Source: Pacificitalea sp040119125
GTDB lineage: Bacteria > Pseudomonadota > Alphaproteobacteria > Rhodobacterales > Rhodobacteraceae
Assembly: GCA_040119125.1 (NCBI GenBank)
Contig: JBEDTR010000017.1
Coordinates: forward strand, 1 to 64,000
DNA length: 64,000 nt
Direction: 5' to 3'
Part shown: in pieces, positions 45,405 through 54,330 of the stretch
Layout: each line of letters begins with the position of its first letter
How positions within the stretch are numbered: the first letter of the stretch is position 1
Translations under genes and position numbers: made by a program
The notes under the pieces: generated by a model
The model's database searches: none
What the model was told of the DNA's origin: nothing
What the model saw: the letters and a program-made list of their open reading frames with translations, nothing else

Positions 45405-45429
45405 AACGTCGATCTGACGCTCGCGTTCC
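45405..45429 (-). promoter_or_regulatory. EcfG-type general stress promoter
   Basis: On the minus strand the sequence is GGAAC, 16 bases, CGTT: a full match to the promoter of the alphaproteobacterial general stress sigma factor EcfG (sigma-T/RpoE2). It lies 51 bases before the miniprotein ATG and would drive the whole four-gene operon. EcfG itself is not in the window. Confidence 0.75.
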
Positions 45430-45586
45430 GTTCACCGTAAAATGAGTAGACAGAGACCAGATGACACGGCGCCCGCGCATGGTCCGGTTGTGCGTCTGCG
45501 CAGGGTTTCGCGGCATGCATGCGGTCGCGTTCACATTCCCGCCAGCCCCGTGGACAGTCCGGCGCGACTGCGCCAAGGATCAGCCC

Positions 45587-45970
45587 ATGCGCGTCTTTCG
45601 CACCCTGTTTCTGACCCTGCTGCTGGTCAGCATGCTGCCATGGGCGGCCTATCACGGCCGCGCCCAGGCGGGTGCGGCGCGCGGCATGGCGACTGTGATC
45701 GCAGACGCGCAAGATACCGCGCAGCGTATTAATTTTTCCGACGAACGCTCCACGATCCGCCCTGCGACAGCCGTGCGGTTCAAGGCAAGGTCAACGCGTT
45801 GTCGCACCGCGACGCTTCCCGGCGCGGGATGTGGGGGCGATCAAGCCATTATGTCCGCCCTGCCCGTCCCGGGCCATCGGGAGCGGGACGCCGTTTATTA
45901 TCCAGTGACCACGACGCTGCATCCAACTCGTAGCGAGGCTCCGCCACGCTCCCCTCCCCGCATAGGCTGA
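45587..45970 (+). CDS. Small secreted protein of unknown function
   Basis: A 127-residue product with a clear signal peptide (MRVFRTLFLTLLLVSMLPWAA, cleavage near residue 27). The mature part is short, with three cysteines in TRCRTATLPGAGCGG and elsewhere and a Pro/Arg-rich tail. ATG at 45587 follows AAGGAT. No family is recognised. It is divergent from the stress operon; the reading frame in the last third may simply run on by chance in GC-rich sequence. Confidence 0.55.
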   Translation: MRVFRTLFLTLLLVSMLPWAAYHGRAQAGAARGMATVIADAQDTAQRINFSDERSTIRPATAVRFKARSTRCRTATLPGAGCGGDQAIMSALPVPGHRERDAVYYPVTTTLHPTRSEAPPRSPPRIG

Positions 45971-46027
45971 TCGGTTTCCGCAGGGCCATCGCGCGCCCTC
46001 CCCGATTGACTGAGCAAGGATATCCCC

Positions 46028-46732
46028 ATGTTAACCAGACGAAACTTCGTCGCGCTTGGCGCGGTGGCCGGGCTTTCCGCCTGCGCCCGCGTCCCGACCG
46101 AGGCCCCTTCGCGGGCTGTAGCCACCCCATCCGTGGCTCCGATCCCGCCATTGCCCGAGTTCTACGGGGCAATCACGACCGAGCCGTTCCCGATCCCCGC
46201 CATCCCCGAAGGCGTGCTGCCTCAGGAATCGTGGCGGCGCGAGGTGGCCAATCCATGGCCCGACAGACGCCGTGGCACGATCATCATCGACCCCGATGAT
46301 GCGGTTTTGCATTTCGTGCAGTCGCCGGAAAAAGCCATGCGCTACCGTGTCAGCGTCGGCGCCGAAGGCTTTGCTTGGGAAGGCACGGCGCGCTTGCAGT
46401 TCACCCGCAAATGGCCGCGCTGGAAGGTGCCTGCCACGATGATCGAACGGCAGCCCGAACTCGCCCCCTATTCCGTGGCCAATGGCGGCATGGATCCGGG
46501 CCCCGGCAATCCCTTGGGCGCGCGGGCGCTTTATCTGTTCAAAAACGGCAAGGACACGCTGTATCGCGTGCATGGCGATGCCGTGCCGCAGGAATTGGGC
46601 AAGGCTGTGTCGTCAGGCTGCATTCGGATGCTCGATCAGGACGTGATCGATCTCTATGATCGCTCGGTCCACGGTGCCGAAGTAACAGTGCTGCCATCGA
46701 TGAAGCCCCAGACTGTCAGTCAGCTTTATTAA
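46028..46732 (+). CDS. L,D-transpeptidase (YkuD domain), lipoprotein-like
   Basis: A 234-residue cell-wall enzyme that makes 3-3 crosslinks or attaches proteins to peptidoglycan in the periplasm. The N-terminus MLTRRNFVALGAVAGLSAC has a twin-arginine-like motif and a lipobox ending at C19. The YkuD domain follows from about residue 85. The catalytic histidine and cysteine are in VHGDAVPQ and SSGCIRML (about residue 198). It is a single gene. Confidence 0.9.
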   Translation: MLTRRNFVALGAVAGLSACARVPTEAPSRAVATPSVAPIPPLPEFYGAITTEPFPIPAIPEGVLPQESWRREVANPWPDRRRGTIIIDPDDAVLHFVQSPEKAMRYRVSVGAEGFAWEGTARLQFTRKWPRWKVPATMIERQPELAPYSVANGGMDPGPGNPLGARALYLFKNGKDTLYRVHGDAVPQELGKAVSSGCIRMLDQDVIDLYDRSVHGAEVTVLPSMKPQTVSQLY

Positions 46733-46824
46733 GCCTGATCGGTTGCGAGCGTCCTTGGGGGCGCTCGCACATCCTGCACCGTCCCTGATAGGGAAACCGG
46801 TCTCAAACATGAGGAGGTCGGACT

Positions 46825-46912
46825 GCGGGAATGGGCGCTGTCGAAAACGACACAACAAAAGCAGTTGCTCCCCGAGGCCGGACTCAAGCCGGCACGCCTT
46901 GCGGCGGAGGGA
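46825..46912 (-). repeat. Degenerate copy of tRNA-Leu 3' half and its flank (att-like)
   Basis: Bases 46866-46912 match the 3' 47 bases of the tRNA-Leu at 58549-58595 with few mismatches, including CCGAGGCCGGACTC and GGCACGCCTTGCGGCG. The flank before it (GCGGGAA..GGCGCT...ACAACAAAA.CAGTTG) also resembles the flank of the intact tRNA, so similarity runs for about 88 bases. The 5' half of a tRNA is missing, so it is not a functional gene. It is in direct orientation with the intact copy 11.7 kb away, as expected for the distal attachment site of an island. The rest of the gap from 46733 to 47105 holds nothing else I can name. Confidence 0.75.
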
Positions 46913-47105
46913 AAGTGCGACCGGCACCTACGTCCTGATCTCAAAAGAACAGAGTGGCTCATCGACTACGCCACATATCCGCTGGGACGGATAACCCGGC
47001 ATCTGCGGCTCAGGTTATTCCGCAAAAACGGCGCACCCTGCGTGCTTGTTTCGCCGATGTAGCGCTGTATTCTGCGCGCGCCTGTGCAGCAGATAAGGGT
47101 TTGAT

Positions 47106-47993
47106 ATGCGAATTTTCTTTACGGGTGGCTCCGGCAAGGCCGGGCGCCACGTCATTACCTACTTGCTCGAACGCGGGCATCGGGTGGTCAACGCGGATCG
47201 CGTGCCGCTTAACCTGCCGGGCGTGGACAATTTGCGCGTCGAACTGACCGAGAGCGGGCAGGTGTTCAACGCCCTGAGCGCGCTGGCCGGGCTCGACGAA
47301 CTCGATCTGGCTTCGGTGCCGCGTTACGACGCCATCGTGCATTTCGCGGCCTTGCCCCGCATCCTGATCGAGCCTGACAGCGAGACCTATCGCGTCAACG
47401 TCATGTCGACCTACAACGTGCTCGAGGCCGCGACGAAGCTCGGCATCCCCAAGGTGATCTTCGCATCGTCCGAGACGACCTACGGGATCTGTTTCGCCCA
47501 AGGCGAGATGCGCCCGGACTACCTGCCGGTGGACGAAGAGCATCCGACCGTGCCGCATGACAGCTACGCCATGTCCAAGGTCGCCAACGAGGTCACCGCC
47601 CGCAACTTCCAAGCGCGCAGCGGTGCGGACATCTACGGGCTGCGGATCAACAACGTGATCGAGCCGCATGAATACGCCCGCGACTTTCCGGCCTATCTCG
47701 AAGATCCAGCGCTACGGCGCCGCAATATTTTCGCCTATATCGATGCCCGCGATCTTGGCCAGATGGTCGAGCGCTGCCTCCAGACGGATGGGCTCGGGTA
47801 TCAGGTGTTCAACGTCGCCAACCCGGACCTGTCGGTCGGCATCGACAATGCTGAGGTGCGGCGGCGGTTCTACCCGGACGTGCCGGTGAAGCGGGAGATG
47901 GGCAAGACCGAGACCTTCTACGCCATCGACAAAGCGCGCAAGCTACTGGGCTTTGCCCCCGAGCATAGCTGGCGCGATGAGGTGCAGGTATAG
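47106..47993 (+). CDS. NAD-dependent epimerase/dehydratase (extended SDR)
   Basis: A 295-residue extended short-chain dehydrogenase. The nucleotide motif is FTGGSGKAGRHVITYL at the N-terminus and the catalytic YxxxK is in DSYAMSKVANEVT (about residues 157-161). IVHFAALPRILIEPDSETYRVNVMSTYNV (read in parts) is the usual middle block. Members act on nucleotide sugars or related diols; the exact substrate is unclear. It is the first gene inside the tRNA-bounded region but looks like core sequence in composition. Confidence 0.88.
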   Translation: MRIFFTGGSGKAGRHVITYLLERGHRVVNADRVPLNLPGVDNLRVELTESGQVFNALSALAGLDELDLASVPRYDAIVHFAALPRILIEPDSETYRVNVMSTYNVLEAATKLGIPKVIFASSETTYGICFAQGEMRPDYLPVDEEHPTVPHDSYAMSKVANEVTARNFQARSGADIYGLRINNVIEPHEYARDFPAYLEDPALRRRNIFAYIDARDLGQMVERCLQTDGLGYQVFNVANPDLSVGIDNAEVRRRFYPDVPVKREMGKTETFYAIDKARKLLGFAPEHSWRDEVQV

Positions 47994-48210
47994 TCGGAGG
48001 TGTCGGTAGGGCCGCCTCCGCGCACCCGACGATGATCGCGCTTTGTCTGGCCGAGTAGGCTTTGCCACGACCGTGCCGCGTTTCGTGAGAATGGGCGGAA
48101 ACCGGACTTTCGCTGCGGCCCGCATGAACGGCAGCTACGCGCAGATAGCGCCTTTTTTCAAAGTTACGGGAATGGCCCATGAGGCTCGATCACAGAACGG
48201 ATAGGAAGCC

Positions 48211-49962
48211 TTATATCTCCGAAATGCGCATTCTCATTTTTTGCAACCCATCATTATCAAGCTTCATAAGTGGGATATGTAGCTCACGATGAGATAACGG
48301 GACGACACCCGTCTCCCAGTTGATGAAGTGCTGTTGCACCAGCTGGTCCATAACCTCTGATAAATACTCTTCCGGGCTACTCAGAAAATCTAACAAGGTT
48401 TTCTGAGACCCTGAAAGTGCGTGTGTCAGGAGACCGACATTAAATACAGCGATCCCTTCGGCAGCTTTCCAAGCTTTCTCGGTGCCAAGTCCGGAGCGCG
48501 TAACAATCCCGTGCGAAACCAAAAAATCATCGGAAATTTGCCCAATTGCGCGCGACAATGTCTTTTCCTTACTTTCCCTTGAAAGCTGGTTAAAAGACGC
48601 CACTTGGCCTATAGCCTCAAGAGTTCTAGCCTCCACGTTTCGCGTCATTCTTGCCCCCTCCGGGGGGAGAGCAGCTTTGGCCTGAAGCGCTATTATGAAG
48701 CGCTTATCGGAGTCGTAAAGAATGGCGTCTAACTCACCATCCCGTCCTTCATGCGACCATGGAACGCTGCACTTAATCTTTAGACCCGGTATTTTATCAC
48801 AAAGATCGGACACCTCCTTTAAAAGCTCAACCTCAAGATGGTGTGCAGCGGTTTTACTGAAGTGGTCTCGGTCAGATTGGTTAAGAGCATAGAGCATATT
48901 TCTTATGCTGGGCATCATTCGAAGCAGCAACGGTGACGTGAAAATGAACTCCCCCAGTTGCACAAGCGGTTGTAGGTAACCATTTCCCGAACGATTGAAC
49001 ATACCATGCTTCTCACTTGCCACCAAGAAGTCTAGCACTAACATTATTTGATCTAGGGTCAGTCCCGTCAATCTACATAAAAATGAAACCAACCAACTGC
49101 GCTTGAAAGTCGGCGCAATGCAATCGACAGCTCTCCACTGCCACTGAGCTCGATTATCTTCATAACCAGCAGACATTTCATAGAATGTCGACAAGGCAAA
49201 AAGCAGATCTGACAATGACCATAGGGCTGCCCTGACCTTCTCGAATGCGTCTCTACTAAATCCAAAAGATTCTGAGAACGCATCATCAGGAATGTAAGTT
49301 GGTTCCAAGAAGGAGAACCGATGCAGTTCGTAATTTACGGCTGCTCCTTTGATATACGCTGATAGATTTTTGTGAGGGTGTTGGCGTGATATGTTGGAAA
49401 GTAACGTCACAGGGATTGTTTCTGGCTTTTTAGTTTCAAACCCGAGGCAAAGCTCCGTCAAGATGACGTCCTTGACCTCACTCTTAGCGAAAGCGTCGGA
49501 TTTGTGCGAAAAGTATAAATCTCTATCCTGCAATTTAACTTCATAATACTGTTGCCTAAACTGCGGCATGATTTCGCAAAAGTGGGCATACATTAGGGCC
49601 TCTTGAATTTCCGGGCCATCGTTTGTCTTAAAAATCTCCATAGCTTCTTGGCTATTTTTGAGAAGTTTTCGCGAGCAATTGCTCAGGTAAGGAGCCAGAT
49701 ATGATAGACGGGCGAAGATCCTTTCAGCTTTGTATTGATCGCGTTCGATTTTGCTTCCGAAACGCCCGCCAAATGTCAGGCTGTCCGCCATCATTATGTA
49801 TCCAGTCAAGATGCTACGCAGTGGCTTTTCCCAAAGGCTAAGTTTGCCAATTGCTTTATCGCATGACTTCTCAAAGCGCTCGACTTCATTCAATTTCTTA
49901 AACCCTGTTCTATCTGCAGCATATTTCCATACAGACTGTGCCGGTTTTGGCTCCAAGCACAA
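48211..49962 (-). CDS. Unknown protein with C-terminal PD-(D/E)xK nuclease-like motif
   Basis: A 583-residue protein in distinctly AT-rich DNA. I do not recognise the first 400 residues, which are mostly helical. Residues 408-430 read DGELDAILYDSDKRFIIALQAK, which has the beta-hairpin D-x(n)-Q-x-K layout of Mrr/PD-(D/E)xK nucleases (the ExK is QAK). The helix after it (EARTLEAIGQVASFNQL) also fits. The first start in frame is a TTG at 49962 with no good ribosome site, and the first in-frame ATG comes 56 codons later, so the N-terminus is uncertain. Composition and the nearby recombinase suggest transfer. It may be a defence or mobile-element nuclease. Confidence 0.68.
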   Translation of the reverse strand: MCLEPKPAQSVWKYAADRTGFKKLNEVERFEKSCDKAIGKLSLWEKPLRSILTGYIMMADSLTFGGRFGSKIERDQYKAERIFARLSYLAPYLSNCSRKLLKNSQEAMEIFKTNDGPEIQEALMYAHFCEIMPQFRQQYYEVKLQDRDLYFSHKSDAFAKSEVKDVILTELCLGFETKKPETIPVTLLSNISRQHPHKNLSAYIKGAAVNYELHRFSFLEPTYIPDDAFSESFGFSRDAFEKVRAALWSLSDLLFALSTFYEMSAGYEDNRAQWQWRAVDCIAPTFKRSWLVSFLCRLTGLTLDQIMLVLDFLVASEKHGMFNRSGNGYLQPLVQLGEFIFTSPLLLRMMPSIRNMLYALNQSDRDHFSKTAAHHLEVELLKEVSDLCDKIPGLKIKCSVPWSHEGRDGELDAILYDSDKRFIIALQAKAALPPEGARMTRNVEARTLEAIGQVASFNQLSRESKEKTLSRAIGQISDDFLVSHGIVTRSGLGTEKAWKAAEGIAVFNVGLLTHALSGSQKTLLDFLSSPEEYLSEVMDQLVQQHFINWETGVVPLSHRELHIPLMKLDNDGLQKMRMRISEI

Positions 49963-50252
49963 CGCAAGATTGAAAGGAGCCCGTCAGTTTTCTTAAAGGT
50001 CGGCCCAGGTCATCCGGAATCTGCTGGTGTACGGTGCGACCGCTCCCCGCCCAGTGAGATAAGTCGCGATGTTAGTTTTTGGGTTGGGAGCCGTCATTAG
50101 GCGCGTTTCGCACAAACGGCAGCTTTGGGCCGGAAGTGACGGCACGCTTGGTGGAGACCAGGCCTGTTCCGTTGCTGTACCACCGCTTGACCGGATTGAG
50201 CCCATTGCAGGGGCCCTCAGCATCACGGCCGTTGATCTGCTACGTGCTCCGC

Positions 50253-51095
50253 CTAAGTTGAGCCGTACAACTCCTTGAAAATGGAAAGCGTCTTTTCCTT
50301 CTGCTCTTTGAATTCTATCCACTTCGCCGCTACAGCCTTGGTCTTGTCGTCGCCGCTTCTGAAAAGTTTATCCATTTCTCCCTTCCATTCTTTGAGGGGC
50401 ACAACAGGCCATTCTCCTTCGACGCGAGACTTGTGAAAACCACGGGCTCCTGTTGAATGATACATCGACTCTCGATAGGCTTGCATTCTAGTAAGCCCGC
50501 TCGCTCGCATCGTCGCCCGTAGCTTCCTTGAGAAGTCTGTCATTGCCTCCAAAATGAGTGGGCCCGCAAGTCTTGTCACTTCGTTGATCGGCACTGCCTC
50601 ACCATCACTCCATGAATGATTACTAAGCGGGTACCATAACTTGTCTGGCATTTCGTAGAGTGTAACGTCTCGGATGAGAAATTCATCTGGATGCCCTCTA
50701 ACCTCAACCTCGAACCATTCATCATCATTGTAGACGTCAATCCAAGAGATGCTCAAACTTTGGATCTGGCAATCATCAATCAGTATTCCCGATTTTCCTT
50801 TGATGCAGTCCAAGATGCACTTCGCGAAATTGTCTAGGCCTGCTGTCTGATCTGTCTCCCTGATCCTCTGCTTGTCAATATGAAGGGAAATTTCAACCTT
50901 AACTTCGTCAGTGAAGTAGTATTTGTTATCAATTGCACTTTGAATTGCGGTGCGAAATTCTTTGCGCCGATCTGCCTTTGCGGTCGATGCAACTGGGGAA
51001 AATTTAAAATTCTTCCTCCACTCGCCGAAGAACGGATTCACCCCTTTGCTTACCCCGCGGCTCTCAATCAAAATTGGATCTTCTGTTGAGGGCAT
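50253..51095 (-). CDS. RusA-like Holliday-junction resolvase domain protein
   Basis: A 280-residue protein from AT-rich DNA. Residues about 60-112 have the RusA pattern: D82, D88-N89, K92, D96 and D107-D108 (from DQTAGLDNFAKCILDC to GILIDDCQI), which supplies the acidic metal site of the family. RusA is about 120 residues, so 170 further residues with no recognised domain follow. ATG at 51095 has GGAG six bases upstream; an ATG at 51107 and a longer frame are less likely. It sits next to the nuclease-like gene. The 290-base gap between the two shows no gene. Confidence 0.7.
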   Translation of the reverse strand: MPSTEDPILIESRGVSKGVNPFFGEWRKNFKFSPVASTAKADRRKEFRTAIQSAIDNKYYFTDEVKVEISLHIDKQRIRETDQTAGLDNFAKCILDCIKGKSGILIDDCQIQSLSISWIDVYNDDEWFEVEVRGHPDEFLIRDVTLYEMPDKLWYPLSNHSWSDGEAVPINEVTRLAGPLILEAMTDFSRKLRATMRASGLTRMQAYRESMYHSTGARGFHKSRVEGEWPVVPLKEWKGEMDKLFRSGDDKTKAVAAKWIEFKEQKEKTLSIFKELYGST

Positions 51096-51375
51096 TGCAA
51101 ACTCCATGTGGGATCTGAGGATAGTGCGTAAACTAGACGGAATTGAAACAACTGTCGAGTTGCCTATCCACCCGCATACAGCCGCGAGGGTAGTTTCATC
51201 CCGCGTTGCTGATATTGCCATGCCACTTAATGCTGCGCGACGCCTTAAATGACTGGTTTGGGGGGACTGCACCGCAACGATGGCGCGGTCGGCGACTGTC
51301 GGGAGAGGGCCGATGGAGCGCAAACCACGAAAAACTCAATAATTCAAAAAACCGAGTTTTTTGGTAGGTTTGCGC

Positions 51376-51567
51376 TCAGCTAAATGCTGTCCACAGGCTG
51401 GCACACGCAGCTACCAGTCCAGTAATTGCAGCGACCAGTGTGAACCAACCGGTAGCAGTTTGGTACCAAGCCTTCGCTGTTGCATCCGCAATTCGCCTTA
51501 GTTCTTCGTTTTGCTCTTTCGCTCGATTGTCTGCGGGCGAACTGTGCGGCGGCCGTATCATTGGCAT
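51376..51567 (-). CDS. Small single-span membrane protein
   Basis: A 63-residue product with a polar, charged N-terminal half (NRAKEQNEELRRIADATAKAW) and a C-terminal membrane helix (GWFTLVAAITGLVAACASLW). The alternative overlapping frame from 51571 gives a Cys-rich product of unlikely composition. Amphipathic plus hydrophobic layout makes the call plausible; function is unknown. Confidence 0.5.
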   Translation of the reverse strand: MPMIRPPHSSPADNRAKEQNEELRRIADATAKAWYQTATGWFTLVAAITGLVAACASLWTAFS

Positions 51568-51711
51568 TCATCTTTCAACTTGAGCAAAGGTAGTTACTTA
51601 ATGATCATTCAGCTCAGTCTGGCAACGGCTGCTTTTAGTCAAGCTGCACTGCAGCGTCCCTCTACACTGCAGAAGTCCGGTTTGGGCCGTCCGTGAAGAC
51701 GGCCCTGACGT

Positions 51712-52344
51712 TTAGATTTCGATAGCTTCGGAGATAGCCAACGCATCTTCAAGCTCAACGCCAAGATATCTGACAGTGCTATCCATCTTGGTATGTCCCA
51801 ACAGCAGTTGGACGGCACGCAGGTTGCCGGTCTTCTTATAGATCTGGGTCACCTTCGTCCGCCGCATCGAATGGGTGCCGTATGCGCTCGCCTCCAATCC
51901 AATGGAGGTCACCCAGTCACGAACTATCCGCGCATATTGGCGGGTTGATATGTGAAGCCGTTCGTGAAAACGGCCGGGCCAAAGGTACTCGGATCCGACA
52001 ATTAGCGGGTCTTGCATCCATCTATCAAGCGATGCCCGTGTGCCCTCAGAGATTTCGAAGCGTACAGGTTTTTGCGTCTTGCTTTGCAGAACGGACGCGC
52101 GTTCTCTGATTTGACTGGACGCCATCACGTCGACGACTTTCATCTTAACAAGATCACAACCGCGCAGCTTGCTGTCGATGGCCAGATTGAAGGGTGCCAG
52201 ATCCCGCTGGTTCTCGGCCAGCTCAAGCCGAACGCGGATCGCCCAGACATGTTTGGGCTTGAGTGGTCGTTTCTGACCGACGATCCGGCCCTTGTTCCAG
52301 GCCGGACGAAGCGCGCGAATTGCGGGTAAGTTTGGCGTTTGCAT
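51712..52344 (-). CDS. Tyrosine recombinase, catalytic-domain-only
   Basis: A 210-residue site-specific recombinase with the whole catalytic set: R61 (DSKLRGCDLV), K89, H158-x2-R161 (GTHSMRRT), H184 (LLGHTKMD) and Y193 (VRYLG). The usual N-terminal core-binding domain is very short, so it is either a stand-alone type seen in many alphaproteobacteria or a shortened integrase. ATG at 52344 (MQTPNLPAIR) is chosen over a 5' extension that lacks support. It lies near the middle of the tRNA-Leu-bounded region rather than at its end. Confidence 0.85.
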   Translation of the reverse strand: MQTPNLPAIRALRPAWNKGRIVGQKRPLKPKHVWAIRVRLELAENQRDLAPFNLAIDSKLRGCDLVKMKVVDVMASSQIRERASVLQSKTQKPVRFEISEGTRASLDRWMQDPLIVGSEYLWPGRFHERLHISTRQYARIVRDWVTSIGLEASAYGTHSMRRTKVTQIYKKTGNLRAVQLLLGHTKMDSTVRYLGVELEDALAISEAIEI

Positions 52345-52487
52345 GACTGATACTCCGATCCACCATGCCCTCCCCAATCGACAACCCGACGTTGACAAGA
52401 CATCATATCACATGATGCTGCGTTGCGTCCGAGGTCACCTTTAACCCTTAAGCGGTCCTTCGGATAGCAAGCGCTTTTTTGCTCGCT

Positions 52488-53624
52488 CTAAGCCGACATG
52501 ACTGCAGTTGCGCCTCTAGCCCGGAAGAACCCGGCCACGAGGGCAATTATGGCAAAGCACATCACTGCCAGCTCCACGCCAGGACCCGCCATCAGGATAC
52601 CGAAAACGGGCGCGCCAGCAGTTTGACCCACGGCCATCGTCAAAAAACCGATCATCAGACCTGTCGCCGGACGGTCGGACAGAGCGCGCACACCCCAGAT
52701 TAGGTAGACACCCGTCAGCGTCACGTAGGCAGCACCGAACAGAGCGCCGCTGATCAGCGCAAGTGCAGGAGTTGCGATGCTTGAACCAACTGCAAAGATG
52801 CAGCCTGCCATCAGTCCCAAGCACGCCAAATGGACGCAATCGAGACCGAACCGGTTGACGAGGGTACCTGTCCAAGCGCCTGCGATCCCGCCGATGCCGA
52901 GGCAGCTCCATAGAATGCCGGTCTCGGTCGGCCCCCAGCCTAAACGTTCCGACACGAGCTGGCCGCCGAAAGACCAAAGCGCGGTGCTCGCCGCTCCCAT
53001 CAGGAATGAGGCGGCAATCAGGCGCAAGACGGGCCCGGTCATCGGTGGCAGGCGGCCCGCGCCTTTGCCGCCTTGTGATGATGGCAGCGAAACTGCTGCG
53101 CTGATGGCAAGGGCGACCGCGACGACGGCAAACGCGCCGAAGGCCAACCGCCATTGTCCTACCATGGCAAGGGCGACCGCCCCCGACAAAGCCACGCCCG
53201 CACTTGTTCCAGCATTGATCGCGGTGTTCGTTGCGTCCTGCCGGACCTTGGCGACTGCGGCGGCAACGGCCGCAGCCATTGGCGGCGAAGCAAGGCCCGT
53301 GCTGAGACCGGCCACCATCACGGCAATAGCCAGAACCATGGAAGACGGTGCAAGCGCGATCCCTGCCATTCCGATGGCCGCAATGATTGCTGCAGCAGTT
53401 GCGATTGCGTGTGCCCCGATGCGCTCGGTCAAGGCAGCCGAGGCGATGATGGCGACGCAATAGCCTACGAACGCTCCACCCGAGATCAAGCCGCTCAAAG
53501 ATGGCCCAAGGCGCAGATCGCTGTCGATCTGCGGCAGAAACAGGCCAAAGGCGAAACGGGCAAAACCGTAGCAGACCGCGATCAAACCAAAACCAACGGC
53601 GCCGATGCGCAGCGCCGGGTTCAT
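52488..53624 (-). CDS. MFS transporter, YbfB/YjiJ-like
   Basis: A 378-residue inner-membrane transporter with about 12 helices, a little shorter than the typical 390-400. It starts VGFGLIAVCYGFARFAFGLFLPQI, the hallmark of the YbfB/YjiJ group, and is likely an efflux or uptake carrier. It is coupled by ATGA to a TetR gene, and the pair has an operator just before the regulator. Substrate unknown. Confidence 0.87.
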   Translation of the reverse strand: MNPALRIGAVGFGLIAVCYGFARFAFGLFLPQIDSDLRLGPSLSGLISGGAFVGYCVAIIASAALTERIGAHAIATAAAIIAAIGMAGIALAPSSMVLAIAVMVAGLSTGLASPPMAAAVAAAVAKVRQDATNTAINAGTSAGVALSGAVALAMVGQWRLAFGAFAVVAVALAISAAVSLPSSQGGKGAGRLPPMTGPVLRLIAASFLMGAASTALWSFGGQLVSERLGWGPTETGILWSCLGIGGIAGAWTGTLVNRFGLDCVHLACLGLMAGCIFAVGSSIATPALALISGALFGAAYVTLTGVYLIWGVRALSDRPATGLMIGFLTMAVGQTAGAPVFGILMAGPGVELAVMCFAIIALVAGFFRARGATAVMSA

Positions 53625-54154
53625 CTCCGCGCCCTCTCGACCAAAATCGTTGCCGCTGCTCGCGCGGCTGATACGGCCTCATCCCCCCGATACACTGCCG
53701 CGTGCGTGGCTCCCTCAAAGAGGACCAGCACCTGTTCGGACAATGACATATTCTCACAGCCTAGATCTTTCGCGACGATGTCGCCGAGCCGCTGACGGAA
53801 TGACGTCTTGTGGGCCCCAACAGTCTCGGCAATTTCGGGTGTGTCGCCGCCCGTCTCTCCTTGAGAGCGAAGGAACAGGCATCCGCGCGCGCCCTCAACC
53901 CGAACCCAGTCCTGCAAAGCCGCAAACAGCGCGTCCACGCTATCGACATCGATACCGGCCATGAAGCGTCGATCACGCTCCGCTAGCACCCGTCCCATGA
54001 GCTGCGCCTTGCTGCCCGCGTGCTTGTAGAGAGTCCGGCTGGACATGCCGGCAGCCTCGGTTAGGCGGTCCATTCCGGTGGCCATGTATCCGTGCCGGTC
54101 GAAGAGCCGCTCGGCGGCAGCGATGAGCTTGGGTTCATTTTCCATATCTGGCAT
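53621..54154 (-). CDS. TetR-family repressor of the MFS gene
   Basis: A 177-residue TetR regulator with an N-terminal helix-turn-helix (AAAERLFDRHGYMATGMDRLTEAAGMSSRTLYKHAGSKAQLM, quoted by region: residues about 10-52). ATG at 54154 lies on the edge of a perfect palindrome; a second ATG at 54145 (MENEPKL) leaves the palindrome fully upstream and may be the true start. Repressing both itself and the MFS gene is the expected circuit. Confidence 0.88.
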   Translation of the reverse strand: MPDMENEPKLIAAAERLFDRHGYMATGMDRLTEAAGMSSRTLYKHAGSKAQLMGRVLAERDRRFMAGIDVDSVDALFAALQDWVRVEGARGCLFLRSQGETGGDTPEIAETVGAHKTSFRQRLGDIVAKDLGCENMSLSEQVLVLFEGATHAAVYRGDEAVSAARAAATILVERARR

Positions 54155-54174
54155 GTAAAACGATCGTTTTACAT
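54153..54174. promoter_or_regulatory. TetR operator, perfect 22-bp palindrome
   Basis: The half-site ATGTAAAACGA is followed directly by its exact reverse complement TCGTTTTACAT. It abuts or overlaps the TetR start codon, which is the standard place for autoregulation. Confidence 0.8.
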
Positions 54175-54330
54175 TTGCAAGCGACTTGGCCCTGAGGCAG
54201 CTCTGTCCCGCAGACCGACGTATTAGGCAAAAATGCTGCGCGATGCGCGAACGGCTCCTTTGACGGGCCTCACCGCAGCATTCGGACCGTGGGGCGAAGG
54301 ACGGCTAAGGGCCGAGCATGACAGCACCAT

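Noticed and set aside
46866..46912. Second functional tRNA-Leu
   Set aside because: Only the 3' half is present, with changes in the acceptor and T-arm; the 5' half is missing.
46613..46927. 104-codon minus-strand frame over the degenerate tRNA copy
   Set aside because: It runs through the tRNA-like sequence and the end of the transpeptidase gene, with no domain.
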